Under the pieces are notes generated by a model, which saw only the letters and a list, made by a program, of their open reading frames with translations, was not told the DNA's origin and made no database searches. Source: an uncultured Ruminococcus sp. (GTDB lineage Bacteria; Bacillota; Clostridia; Oscillospirales; Acutalibacteraceae). Taken from it: a DNA stretch of 64,000 nt. The DNA lies in NCBI GenBank assembly GCA_902802105.1, contig CADCKR010000016.1, positions 1 through 64,000 on the forward strand, read 5' to 3'. The translations under genes were made by a program, and so were the position numbers. Shown one piece after another: positions 26,649 to 35,670 of this stretch. The stretch's first letter is position 1. The number at the start of each line of letters is the position of its first letter.

Positions 26649-27452
26649 TTATATCTTTCCTTCCTGAGCCAAGAACATAGTTCCCATCGGTTCGCCGTTT
26701 ATAAGCTTATAGAGGTTTGCCGGGTCTTTTCCGGTCATAACGCAGCAGTTGATGCCTGCCTGTGTAGCCGCTGCCGCTGCTGTTATTTTTGTAGCCATGC
26801 CGCCCGTACCTCTGTTTGAGCCGGAACCGCCCGCCATAGTTCTGATGTGCTCGTCGATATGAGTAACAACAGGTATCCTTACTGCATCGGGATTTTTTCT
26901 CGGGTCAGAATCGTAAAGTCCGTCAATATCGGTGAGTATAACGAGCAGGTCAGCTCCGACAAGATCGGCAACGATAGCGGAAAGGTTGTCATTATCGCCG
27001 AAGTTTGCTCCTACGATCTCATCAATAGCAACGGTATCGTTTTCGTTTACGATGGGTATGATATCCATTTCCAGCAGTGACTCAAAGGTGTTCATTACAT
27101 TCTGACGTGAATGGTCGTTTACAACGACATTTTTGGTAAGCAGCACCTGTGCCACGGAATTGTTGTATTCGCCGAAGAATTTATCATAAAGGAACATGAG
27201 TTCACATTGTCCTACAGCAGCAAGAGCCTGTTTGTAGCGTGTCTCACTCGGTCTTTCTTTCATCTTCAGCTTACCCATGCCAACGCCGATAGCTCCTGAG
27301 CTGACAAGAATGATCTGCTTGCCGCTGTTGTGAAGGTCACTGAGCACCTTGCAGAGCATTTCGAGCCTTCTGAGGTTCACTTTTCCGTTTTCGTATGTCA
27401 GTGTTGATGTGCCTACCTTGACGACTATTCTCCTTGACTTGAATATATCCAT
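26649..27452 (-). CDS. proB: Glutamate 5-kinase
   Basis: 267 residues from the ATG at 27452 (GAGGAAAAAAT upstream). It phosphorylates glutamate for proline synthesis. Amino acid kinase motifs: VVKVGTSTLT, ILVSSGAIGVGMGKL, IPIVNENDTVAIDEI, FGDNDNLSAIVA, and GTGGMATKI. It lacks the C-terminal PUA domain present in E. coli ProB (about 367 residues), a common short form in Firmicutes. Feedback inhibition by proline is expected from the family. Confidence 0.95.
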   Translation of the reverse strand: MDIFKSRRIVVKVGTSTLTYENGKVNLRRLEMLCKVLSDLHNSGKQIILVSSGAIGVGMGKLKMKERPSETRYKQALAAVGQCELMFLYDKFFGEYNNSVAQVLLTKNVVVNDHSRQNVMNTFESLLEMDIIPIVNENDTVAIDEIVGANFGDNDNLSAIVADLVGADLLVILTDIDGLYDSDPRKNPDAVRIPVVTHIDEHIRTMAGGSGSNRGTGGMATKITAAAAATQAGINCCVMTGKDPANLYKLINGEPMGTMFLAQEGKI

Positions 27453-27508
27453 ATTTTTTCCTCTTATCTTTTTAGAATAGCTTGTAATAATGTTTATTAA
27501 CGCACTAA

Positions 27509-27537
27509 AGTATAGCACATTTCGCTGCTTTGGTCAA
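27509..27537 (-). promoter_or_regulatory. Promoter of proBA
   Basis: On the minus strand TTGACC (27532-27537), 17 bases, TATACT (27509-27514), about 57 bases upstream of proB. No T-box or other leader structure is seen. Confidence 0.72.
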
Positions 27538-27691
27538 TAGACTTCCTCCAATTTGCACGGAAATCAACTTTCTTTAAAAGAAAATTAAAAGTGTGCCGTT
27601 CTGAACACAGATGATCAACTTTAGTCACATAATTTGCATTATTGAAATGATTATTATAAATAAGTTCCTGACACTGAACGGAGGTCATAAA

Positions 27692-28234
27692 TTGAAAAAA
27701 ATCATTGTCTGCGGCGACTTCGGCGAAAAGCTGCTCACTAAGACTATAGTGAATGCCTGCAATAATTACGGCGGTGCTCTTGTATGTGAGGAAGGGAAGA
27801 TAGCTGAAACAGCATCGGAAGCGGAGTTTCTTGTATTAAGCGTCAACAAGCTGACACAGGTAAGCTGCAAAGGCATTGTCGTTTTTGGTGATGCACCTTT
27901 CAGCATGAGTTCGGGACTGCGCCTTGAAGGCGTGACAGCCATAGCAGACACCGGCAGTGCCGACGCCATGAATATACTCAGCAGGACAGGCGCGCCTGTG
28001 ATAGGCTGCTCATATTCTGGCAGAGATACTCTTACTCTTTCGTGCAGGAACGGCGATCATACTATAATTTGCCTGCAAAGGTCGTTAAGAACACTTTCGG
28101 GAAAAATCATAGAGCCCTGTGAAACAGATGCTTTCTGTCCGGAGGATATCCCGCTTTATCCGGTTCTTGCCGCCTGCTGTGTGCTTATGCTGAACGATAT
28201 CCCCACAGATGCAGGCTACGGGCTGATGTCATGA
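27692..28234 (+). CDS. Uncharacterised protein, 180 residues
   Basis: The TTG at 27692 is chosen because ACGGAGGTC lies 8 bases upstream; earlier in-frame codons read as noncoding. The N-terminus KKIIVCGDFGEKLLTKTIVN is a beta-alpha start like a Rossmann or P-loop-like fold without the phosphate motif. The middle has VLSVNKLTQVSCKGIVVFGD. There are nine Cys in the chain. No family is recognised. It precedes the AMP-ligase gene by 77 bases with its own promoter between them, so co-function is only a guess. Confidence 0.6.
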   Translation: MKKIIVCGDFGEKLLTKTIVNACNNYGGALVCEEGKIAETASEAEFLVLSVNKLTQVSCKGIVVFGDAPFSMSSGLRLEGVTAIADTGSADAMNILSRTGAPVIGCSYSGRDTLTLSCRNGDHTIICLQRSLRTLSGKIIEPCETDAFCPEDIPLYPVLAACCVLMLNDIPTDAGYGLMS

Positions 28235-28250
28235 TTTTGGGCTGACACAC

Positions 28251-28279
28251 TTGAATTGAACTAAATTTTATGATAACAT
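28251..28279 (+). promoter_or_regulatory. Promoter of the ligase-carbonic anhydrase operon
   Basis: TTGAAT (28251-28256), 17 bases, TAACAT (28274-28279), 33 bases before the TTG start. Confidence 0.55.
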
Positions 28280-28311
28280 AGTTAGCGGAAGAAAAGGACG
28301 GTGGAGCAGGA

Positions 28312-29985
28312 TTGGAATTGACGAAAATGACTTTCGGAGAGTTTCTGAGGGAAAAAAGCAGGGTATCCGGCGATGCTCCGGCACTTATCTGCGAGGGCAG
28401 AAGCGTGAGCTTTCGTGAGCTGTGTGAAATGGCTGAAAACGGAGCTTCTTTGCTAAAAAATAACGGCGTTAGCAAGGGCGACAGGGTAGTGCTTTGGGGC
28501 TTTAACAGCATAGAATGGGTCATAGCTTTTTATTCAGTCATACTTTCGGGCGGAATTGCTGTGCTGATGAATTACGGTATATCCGCAGAGGATGTCGGCA
28601 GACTTTCAGAAATGGTGGGCGCATCATTCATGCTTTATTCCGGAACACGGGCAATGATAAATGACAGCCGAGCTCCTCAGAAAGCCGCTCTGAGAGCAGG
28701 CATCGGCCTGCAGAACGTAAAGCCGATGGAGTATCTTTCAGACGGGTGCTGCAAAGCTTCGGAAATACCGTTCATATCATCAGAGGCCGGCTGCCGTGAT
28801 ACCTCTGTGATAATATTCACTACAGGCACAACATCTTCTCCCAAAGCGGTGAAGCTTTCGGCTTATTCTATTCTGAATGATGCATCAGGCGCTTACGAGG
28901 TGCTTTCTCCGAGACTTAAAGATTCTCTTTGTGCGGCGCTGCCTCTTTTTCACAGCTATGGACTGCTTGTGCTCCATGTTTACCTGATAAGCGGAAAAAG
29001 AACTCACCTTGTCAGGATGCTCAAGCCCGATGTGATAGCCGACCTGATAGGTCAGGGAGATGTTACTGATATGGCGTCGGTGGGCGCAGTGTATGCAATG
29101 ATGACAAGACTTCCGCAGTTTGAGGAAAAGGTGAGCGGCAGGCTGAATGTCTGCATTGTCGGCGGCGGCTTTACCACTCCTGCGGAAATGATGCGTCTGG
29201 AACAGGCATTCGGCGGCGCAAAGATACTCTGCGGCTACGGTCAGACTGAATGCTCGCCTGTTATTGCTGTTGAGTCTGCGGATGATGCGCTTGAACTCAG
29301 GGCTGTTTCTGTCGGGCATATACTTCCGGGGATAGACGTGCGTGTGTGGCGCAGCGGAACAGGCTTTGTTTCTCACGGAGAGCCTGGAGAGATAGTCATC
29401 AAGGGATACTGCACCATGAACGGATATTACGGCAGCGGCAGGGATTCAGAACCGTTTGACAGTGACGGCTGGCTGCACACGGGAGATATAGGCAGGCTGA
29501 TAGATAAAGATATGCTCCAGATCACGGGCAGGATAAAGGATATAATCATCCGCTGCGGAGAAAATGTTTCGCCGGTTGAAGTCGAACAGGCGCTGATGTC
29601 TGTCGGCGGAGTACGCTCGGCGAAGGTTCTCGGAGCGCCTCACAGAATATGGGGAGAGAGCGTTGAAGCCTGTGTGATACCCGAATATGATATGGACAAG
29701 TCACAGGAGGAAGGCTTCATTGATATGCTTATGCATGAGCTGAAGCAAAAGCTTTCTTCATACAAGGTGCCCTCTCATATATTTCTCTACAGTTCATTTC
29801 CGCTTTGTGACAACGGAAAGACAGACATAAGATCGCTGCGTGAGGATATGCTCGGCAGACTGCCTGCATTGTCGGCTTTTTCAGACGGGTATGATCTCGG
29901 CAAGACGATGCTGTATCAGACCGAGAAATTCCGCAGAATGATAAATGATGACAAAAGCAGAACGGAGGGTAATAATGAATATTGA
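28312..29985 (+). CDS. AMP-dependent acyl-CoA synthetase/ligase
   Basis: 557 residues from a TTG start; ATG at 28327 is a possible alternative. ANL superfamily motifs: IIFTTGTTSSPKAVKLS (P-loop), GYGQTECSPV (A5), GWLHTGDIGRL (A7) and GRIKDIIIRCGENVSPVEVE (A8), with a C-terminal domain to about 530. It activates a carboxylic acid as acyl-AMP and transfers it to CoA or a carrier. The catalytic Lys in the last domain (A10, NGKTD) is present. The acid is not predictable by reading. It overlaps the carbonic anhydrase gene by 11 bases. Confidence 0.85.
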   Translation: MELTKMTFGEFLREKSRVSGDAPALICEGRSVSFRELCEMAENGASLLKNNGVSKGDRVVLWGFNSIEWVIAFYSVILSGGIAVLMNYGISAEDVGRLSEMVGASFMLYSGTRAMINDSRAPQKAALRAGIGLQNVKPMEYLSDGCCKASEIPFISSEAGCRDTSVIIFTTGTTSSPKAVKLSAYSILNDASGAYEVLSPRLKDSLCAALPLFHSYGLLVLHVYLISGKRTHLVRMLKPDVIADLIGQGDVTDMASVGAVYAMMTRLPQFEEKVSGRLNVCIVGGGFTTPAEMMRLEQAFGGAKILCGYGQTECSPVIAVESADDALELRAVSVGHILPGIDVRVWRSGTGFVSHGEPGEIVIKGYCTMNGYYGSGRDSEPFDSDGWLHTGDIGRLIDKDMLQITGRIKDIIIRCGENVSPVEVEQALMSVGGVRSAKVLGAPHRIWGESVEACVIPEYDMDKSQEEGFIDMLMHELKQKLSSYKVPSHIFLYSSFPLCDNGKTDIRSLREDMLGRLPALSAFSDGYDLGKTMLYQTEKFRRMINDDKSRTEGNNEY

Positions 29986-30544
29986 AAACATAAGTGCAGA
30001 TGAAGCCATTGAAAGATTGAAGCAGGGCAACAGAAAATATATCACCGCCGAAAAAAGCAGCGGCGATATTTCATTGTGCAGAAGGGAAGAAACTGCGCTT
30101 CACGGTCAGGTGCCGTATGCAGTGGTCATATCCTGCTCTGATTCGAGAGTGATACCCGAAAGTATTTTCAGCGCCGGAATAGGCGAGCTTTTCGTTATAC
30201 GTGTAGCCGGCAATGTTATGGACGACCATCAGTTAGGCTCGGTAGAATATGCTGTTTCGCATCTTGGAGTAAAGCTGGTTCTTGTGCTTGGCCACGACAA
30301 ATGCGGTGCGGTCGATGCGGCTGTAAACCACGACCCTGACGGATACATAAAATTCATAACCGATGAGATAAGAAAGGCAGTCGGTGACGAGAAGGACGAA
30401 TACAAAGCCTGCTGTCTGAACGTAAAGCACAGTATCGGCATAATCGAGAGCAGCTTCGAGATACACAGGGAAGAGGAGCATGGCTTGAAGGTCATTGGTG
30501 CTGTGTACCGTATAAGCGACGGAACAGTTTGCTTTGATCTTTGA
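29975..30544 (+). CDS. Beta-class carbonic anhydrase
   Basis: 189 residues from the ATG at 29975 (GGAGGGT upstream). Zinc ligands are in SCSDSRV (Cys, with the Asp-Arg dyad) and GHDKCGAV (His and Cys). It converts CO2 and bicarbonate, supplying bicarbonate to carboxylases. The start lies inside the end of the ligase gene, so translation is coupled. Why an acyl-CoA ligase and carbonic anhydrase are paired is not clear; carboxylation of an activated acid is one possibility. Confidence 0.92.
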   Translation: MNIENISADEAIERLKQGNRKYITAEKSSGDISLCRREETALHGQVPYAVVISCSDSRVIPESIFSAGIGELFVIRVAGNVMDDHQLGSVEYAVSHLGVKLVLVLGHDKCGAVDAAVNHDPDGYIKFITDEIRKAVGDEKDEYKACCLNVKHSIGIIESSFEIHREEEHGLKVIGAVYRISDGTVCFDL

Positions 30545-30572
30545 TAGTAAACGATTCTGCTGTTTTTGTTTA

Positions 30573-30634
30573 ATACTAATACCTGATAAAAATCAGACCG
30601 CAAAAATTGTATGCTTTTTGTTAGGTATTAGTAT
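30573..30634 (+). repeat. Family 1 short palindromic repeat, copy C
   Basis: 62 bp, starts ATACTAATACCTGATAAAAA, ends GTTAGGTATTAGTAT. It differs from copy F mainly by one base (TGTATGC for TGTCTGC). It is located after the carbonic anhydrase stop. Confidence 0.9.
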
Positions 30635-30676
30635 AAGACCATCAAGATCAATCTCTGAAAAAATCTAAAAAATTCA

Positions 30677-30717
30677 AATATACCCCGTACCCTTGTTTGA
30701 GTACGAGGTATATTTTT
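30677..30717. terminator. Terminator between carbonic anhydrase and coaX
   Basis: ATATACC...GTAC pairs with GTAC...GGTATAT, followed by TTTTTTGA on the plus strand and preceded by an A-rich stretch, so it may work for both convergent genes. Confidence 0.7.
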
Positions 30718-30750
30718 TGATCTATAGCTTAATGGCATTGCCGGCAGATA

Positions 30751-31521
30751 CTAACGTGTGTTTTTGTCAAAAATTATGCGCAGACCTATAAGGAGAAGCT
30801 CGTTGTTTATTATTATATTATGGGTGCAGTAGGGAATTATGCTTGGAGCAAGTCCGCCTGTAGCTATAACGGTAGGAGTACCCTCAATTTCGGCGCTCAT
30901 GCGGTCTATCAGTCCGTCGATCATCGAAGCGTTTCCAAAGACAAGGCCGGAGCGCATACAGTCGGCGGTATTTGTGCCGATAGCACGTTTGGGCGGGTAA
31001 AGTCCTATGCTTTGCAGCTGCGCGGCGTTGCGGGTAAGAGATTCCATAGAGACCTTAACACCCGGAGCAATGATGCCTCCGCGATAATTCGAGTCCTTGT
31101 CTACAACGCAGATCGTTGTGGCAGTGCCCATGTCGATGACCATGAGCGGCTTGGGATATATCGAGATCGCAGCAACAGCACCTACGGCAAGGTCGCTGCC
31201 GAGCTGTGCAGGATTGTCTATCATTATATTAAGTCCGGTTTTTATTCCCGGGCCGACAACAAGCGGAGATTTGCCTGTTACCTTCTGTACAGCCATCCTG
31301 AGTATAGGTGTTATCTGCGGTACGACAGACGAAATGATCCCGCCTTCAAACGAATCTACAGTCACTCCGTTAAGGTCGATCAGTGTCTTTAGCTGAACCG
31401 CATATTCATCATCGGTTTTGTTGGTGTCTGTGCTTATGCGGCACAGGAATGAGATCTTAGAATGCTTGTCAACACCTCCGAATACAATGTTTGTGTTGCC
31501 GACATCAATAGCGAGTATCAT
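30751..31521 (-). CDS. coaX: Type III pantothenate kinase
   Basis: 256 residues. Phosphorylates pantothenate as the first step of CoA synthesis, needing a monovalent cation and resisting CoA feedback. Motifs: LAIDVGNTNIVFG (phosphate 1), GIISSVVPQ, PAQLGSDLAVGAVAA, VIDMGTATTICVVD and ATGGLAPSI. AAAAGGAGAG lies before the ATG. It is 18 bases after the MscS gene in the same operon. Confidence 0.96.
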   Translation of the reverse strand: MILAIDVGNTNIVFGGVDKHSKISFLCRISTDTNKTDDEYAVQLKTLIDLNGVTVDSFEGGIISSVVPQITPILRMAVQKVTGKSPLVVGPGIKTGLNIMIDNPAQLGSDLAVGAVAAISIYPKPLMVIDMGTATTICVVDKDSNYRGGIIAPGVKVSMESLTRNAAQLQSIGLYPPKRAIGTNTADCMRSGLVFGNASMIDGLIDRMSAEIEGTPTVIATGGLAPSIIPYCTHNIIINNELLLIGLRIIFDKNTR

Positions 31522-31539
31522 TGCTTTCTCTCCTTTTCT

Positions 31540-32484
31540 TTATGCGTTGGGTTCTTTAAGGGCTTTTTTATTGGCATTATCAATAATATGAACGTCAAGC
31601 TGATTGAACGGTATCTGTATGTGGTGAGCATCGAGTGAATTTTTGATGCTTTCCTGCATTTCCTCCATAAGGGGCCAGTAATCCTCCGAATGGCACCATA
31701 TCCACACGCTGAGATCAACGCTGCTTTCGTTCAGCGTCTGAACTGCAACACGGTTATACTTATCCTGTATTACCATATCATTGTTATGTATAAGCTCCAT
31801 TATCACCTTTCTTGCTTCTGCGATATCCTCACTGTAGGCTATCGGAACTATCAGGTCAATGCGGCGCTCGTTCATTACAAAATAGTTTGTCACGTTGTTG
31901 TTTGTCAGGCGTGAATTCGGGATAAGTATCTCCTTGTTGTCATAGGTGCAGAGGGTAGTGTACATCATGTCGATCTTCACTACCTTTCCTTTCAGGCCTT
32001 CCGTTTCGAGGTAATCACCGATCTTGAAGCGCTTGTTAAGTATTATCAGCGTACCGCTTGCCACGTTTGCAAGGCTGTCCTTCAGCGCAAGACCGACTGT
32101 TACAGCCGCTGCACCGATCGTAGTTATCAGGGTGGTAACATCAAATCCCATTGTTGATATAACGCAGATCACCAGTATTATTTTGAGAGCTACGTTTATT
32201 ACAGAAAGCAAAAACGTGCATACGGTCGGGTCGGCCTTGCTTTTCATCATAGCCTTCCGTACTATCTTGCACACTATCTTTATGAGCCACCAGCCCAATA
32301 TAAGGATAACTATTGCGGAAACAATATTAGGCAGTGCTGTAATGAACCATTTGTAGGCATCCTGGAGCCACTTCTGAGTTGCGCTCAGGTTCTTTTCCAT
32401 TTGCTCTACCATGGTAACGGTACTTTCTTCGCTGACCTGTGTGCTTGCCTGAGAGCTTGTTTGTTCAAATAAAGAAAAAAACAT
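31540..32484 (-). CDS. Small-conductance mechanosensitive channel (MscS family)
   Basis: 314 residues with three helices (about 48-70, 90-110, 118-140). TM3 has the pore-lining Gly/Ala pattern GAAAVTVGLALKDSLANVASG typical of MscS, then FKIGDYLETEGLKGKVVKIDMMYTTL and IPNSRLTNNNVTNYF of the cytoplasmic beta domain. It opens on membrane tension to release solutes during osmotic downshock. A 40-residue Ser/Thr/Glu-rich N-terminus precedes TM1. The promoter is at 32519. Confidence 0.93.
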   Translation of the reverse strand: MFFSLFEQTSSQASTQVSEESTVTMVEQMEKNLSATQKWLQDAYKWFITALPNIVSAIVILILGWWLIKIVCKIVRKAMMKSKADPTVCTFLLSVINVALKIILVICVISTMGFDVTTLITTIGAAAVTVGLALKDSLANVASGTLIILNKRFKIGDYLETEGLKGKVVKIDMMYTTLCTYDNKEILIPNSRLTNNNVTNYFVMNERRIDLIVPIAYSEDIAEARKVIMELIHNNDMVIQDKYNRVAVQTLNESSVDLSVWIWCHSEDYWPLMEEMQESIKNSLDAHHIQIPFNQLDVHIIDNANKKALKEPNA

Positions 32485-32518
32485 AATATCACCGTTCCGT
32501 AAAAAATATCACAGAACG

Positions 32519-32527
32519 ATTATACCA
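32519..32527 (-). promoter_or_regulatory. Extended -10 promoter of mscS-coaX
   Basis: On the minus strand TGGTATAAT (extended -10) lies about 35 bases upstream of the mscS ATG. The -35 region is A/T-rich and weak. Confidence 0.55.
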
Positions 32528-32575
32528 TAATTTATAAAAAAACAAAATAAAAAACTGCAAAAAAAGACATTTTGT

Positions 32576-32604
32576 TTGCAAAAATCCGTAATTTATTGTA
32601 TTAT
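32576..32604 (+). promoter_or_regulatory. Promoter of the MORN-protein gene
   Basis: TTGCAA (32576-32581), 17 bases, TATTAT (32599-32604). Transcription would start near 32611, which makes the in-frame ATG at 32614 too close and supports the start at 32653. Confidence 0.6.
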
Positions 32605-32652
32605 ATATATTATATGAAAGCAGACAGTCCGAAAGCACAGGGGGATGCTATT

Positions 32653-35600
32653 ATGGAGCAGATAATGACACATAATATAAACAAGGAGCTTATTATCTAT
32701 GGAGTGTACAGCACTATGTATGATATGTGGAACGGAAGTGATGTGCTTTGCTCAGCAAGAAAAAGGTTTTTTGAAACAGGTGCGGCGCAAAAAAAGCGGA
32801 GCAGCATCAAGATAAACGATTCTACATACAATTACAGCTACACTCTTGAAAGCGGCAGCGCACTTAAATACAGGCGCACAAAGGGAGCAAGGCAGGCCGA
32901 GCGTGTGATAGAAATACCGGACGGCTATGCCGTAGAGCAGTATGACGATATGCGCAGACCGGTAAAGAGAGTTTTCTACAGCCTGCGCCACATCTGGCTA
33001 AGGACGGAATACCTCAACGAGATCGACGGAAGCGTAAATATGATGATAGCCGCGGGCGCTGACGCCGAAAAGCAGGCGCTCATTCTGAAAGTCGGCTCAA
33101 GGAGTGAGATACTCATTCCCTTTGACGTTTCTCTTGACAAGGAGCTTACAAACAAGCTTAACATACTTACGAGCGAACCAAAGGTTTTTTGTGTGACTAA
33201 CTGCGGCAGCTTCTATTTTTGCAGTGAGGATGAATATGAGGCGCGCATGAAAGCGCTGAACAGGCTTGTTTCAGAGCAGAAAGCCGAAACTGATACTGAG
33301 CCTGTATCAGATGAACAGTTTGACGGCTCGGATTTTGTGATAGATACAGATCTGCTTGAAGGGGACGGCAGCGGCTTTGACCTTCGCAGCAGCGAAGAGA
33401 TACGTATCGATGAGCCGGAAAGTGATGCAGATGATAACGCAGAGGAATATACAGAACCGGTACCGGCATGGCTGACGGAAGCAAATCCGGGATCGGAAAA
33501 TAATGAAGCTCCGGAAACAGCGCCCGTACAGGCAATATCCGAACAGGAAAGCGAAGAAGCTCCGGAAACAGAGCCCGTACAGGCAATATCCGAGCAGGAA
33601 AGCGAAGAAACTACGGAAACAGAGCCCGTACAAGCAGAATCCGAGCAGGAAAGCGAAGAAACTACGGAAACAGAGCCCGTACAAGCAGAATCCGAACAGT
33701 ATAACGATGAAGCTCAGGAAACAGCGCCAGTACAATCAGAATCCGGACAGGAAAGCGAAGAAACTCCGGAAACAGTACCCGTATTGGCAGAATCCGAGCA
33801 GGAGAACGAAGAAACTCCGGAAACAGCGCCCGTATTGGCAGAATCCGAGCAGGAGAGCGAGGAAGCTGCCGAGCTGGTCGAGGATGCTATATTCACTACA
33901 GAGCAGAAAAGTCCGGACGGGCTTTACGGGAGAAGCTGCGCCTTTGCGGATGACTGTCCGTTTGAAGCCGTTGATAAAAAGTGCATAGAGTCAGGCGATA
34001 AGAGGTATTATTACTTCGGAGAGATGAAGGATAACAAGCGTAGCGGCAAGGGACGTACTATCATGTCAAACGGCGAGACAGCCTACGAGGGAGATTATCT
34101 TGACGACAAGCGTGACGGATTCGGCGTGTATTATTATAGATCAGGCAAGCTTTGTTATGTCGGCGGCTGGAAGGAAAACGATCGTGAAGGGCTTGGAGCA
34201 GCTTTTTCACCGTCGGATGACAGTGTCGTTGTCGGCAGATGGTCGGGTGACAGATCGGTTGAGGTAGTGTCGCATTTTGACAGCAGCGGCAGACTGCTTT
34301 ATACGGGCAGCGTCAGCGACGGAAAGAAAAACGGCGCCGGAATGACATACAATCCTGCGGATAAGACCTTTTTTGTCGGCAAGTTCAAGGACGGCGTTTT
34401 TCTTGAAAAGGGTACGCAGTTCAGCGCAGAAGGTGATCTGATCTATACAGGCGGCTACAGGAACAATGTCCGCTTTGGGCAGGGCATACTCTACAGGACT
34501 GATGGCACGGTAAAATATAAAGGCGGCTGGTACAACAATAAATATGACGGCGAAGGAACGCTTTATTATGAGGACGGCAGGACTGTCTCAGGCACGTTCC
34601 GCAGCGGCAGGGCACACGGGAAATGTACTCTTACGGGCAAGAACGGCAGGGTGATCTATTCCGGCGGGTTTGCTGACGATGCCTACAACGGAACAGGCAG
34701 GCTGTTTTTCTCTGACGGATGTTATGCTGAGGGGCGTTTCGCTGACGGAGAGCCTGTGGGGATATTCAGCGAATATAACAGTGAAAAAGAGCTTGTTTAT
34801 TCCGGCGACTGGACAAACAAGCTCAAAAGCGGTGCTGCAATAGAATACAGCGATCCGCCGTCATTGGGACGCTGCGGACACGGAAAGCTCTTTGAGAAGG
34901 ACAGTCTTGTGTATATCGGGACATTCAATGAAGGAAAGCGCGAAGGCTTCGGCGTTGAATATCTGAACGGAGCACAAAGATATAAGGGAATGTGGAAAAA
35001 CGACAGCTACAGCGGCTATGGAATATTATATGTCAATAATGAAGCTAAATTTGTCGGAAGCTTTTCCGATGGCATGATGAACGGCAGAATAAACGAGATC
35101 GCAGATCATGCCGTGATAAGGAAGTCGCTCTATAAAAATAACGAGCTGACATACACCTGTGAATATTCCAAAAACGGCGGCCTGGTTTATTACGGCGGCA
35201 TAAGCGACAATATGCGCAGCGGCATGGGCTGTATTTTCCTGCCTGCTGCAGAAAAGCAGTTCGAGGGTATTTTCCGCAGCAATGAGCCGGATAAGCCGAT
35301 GAAGGTGCTTTTCAAGGAGCTTACCGAGCTTCCGAATTGTCCTGAGCTGAACAACACCGAATATGAGATCTACCGCAAAACGCCCGAATATATAATCGAA
35401 AAGAAGATCAGTGCAGGCGGCACCGAAGGCATCTATACCGGACGTCTCAGAAACGGAGTTCCAAACGGCGGAGGTACTATGCTCTATTCCGACCACCGCT
35501 ACACGGGAGTTTTCTCAGAAGGAAAGCCGGAGGGCGAAGGCATAGTATATATGCGTGACGGGGAAGAGTATAAGGGATTTTTCTCTGTCCGTCCTTTTCC

Positions 35601-35658
35601 GGACTGCAATACACTTATCCTTGCTGATATCACCTATTACTACAAGGAAATGAACTGA
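32653..35658 (+). CDS. MORN-repeat protein with acidic 17-residue tandem repeats
   Basis: 1001 residues from the ATG at 32653, which follows AGGGGGA. Three parts: an N-terminal unrecognised domain (about 1-215), an acidic segment with seven 17-residue units (residues 285-403, coded 33505-33861, consensus ETPETAPVQAESEQESE), and about 17 MORN-like repeats (about 450-985) of the form GxYxxGxRxGxG. MORN sheets mediate protein or lipid contact. No signal peptide or membrane helix is seen, so a cytoplasmic scaffold is likely. The 51-bp DNA repeats are recombination-prone and may vary between strains. A Cof phosphatase gene follows 12 bases downstream. Confidence 0.85.
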   Translation: MEQIMTHNINKELIIYGVYSTMYDMWNGSDVLCSARKRFFETGAAQKKRSSIKINDSTYNYSYTLESGSALKYRRTKGARQAERVIEIPDGYAVEQYDDMRRPVKRVFYSLRHIWLRTEYLNEIDGSVNMMIAAGADAEKQALILKVGSRSEILIPFDVSLDKELTNKLNILTSEPKVFCVTNCGSFYFCSEDEYEARMKALNRLVSEQKAETDTEPVSDEQFDGSDFVIDTDLLEGDGSGFDLRSSEEIRIDEPESDADDNAEEYTEPVPAWLTEANPGSENNEAPETAPVQAISEQESEEAPETEPVQAISEQESEETTETEPVQAESEQESEETTETEPVQAESEQYNDEAQETAPVQSESGQESEETPETVPVLAESEQENEETPETAPVLAESEQESEEAAELVEDAIFTTEQKSPDGLYGRSCAFADDCPFEAVDKKCIESGDKRYYYFGEMKDNKRSGKGRTIMSNGETAYEGDYLDDKRDGFGVYYYRSGKLCYVGGWKENDREGLGAAFSPSDDSVVVGRWSGDRSVEVVSHFDSSGRLLYTGSVSDGKKNGAGMTYNPADKTFFVGKFKDGVFLEKGTQFSAEGDLIYTGGYRNNVRFGQGILYRTDGTVKYKGGWYNNKYDGEGTLYYEDGRTVSGTFRSGRAHGKCTLTGKNGRVIYSGGFADDAYNGTGRLFFSDGCYAEGRFADGEPVGIFSEYNSEKELVYSGDWTNKLKSGAAIEYSDPPSLGRCGHGKLFEKDSLVYIGTFNEGKREGFGVEYLNGAQRYKGMWKNDSYSGYGILYVNNEAKFVGSFSDGMMNGRINEIADHAVIRKSLYKNNELTYTCEYSKNGGLVYYGGISDNMRSGMGCIFLPAAEKQFEGIFRSNEPDKPMKVLFKELTELPNCPELNNTEYEIYRKTPEYIIEKKISAGGTEGIYTGRLRNGVPNGGGTMLYSDHRYTGVFSEGKPEGEGIVYMRDGEEYKGFFSVRPFPDCNTLILADITYYYKEMN

Positions 35659-35670
35659 GCAGGAGGCGAA

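Noticed and set aside
33505..33861. Repeat array possibly CRISPR
   Set aside because: Units are 51 bp, contiguous without spacers and in frame as protein repeats of the MORN gene.
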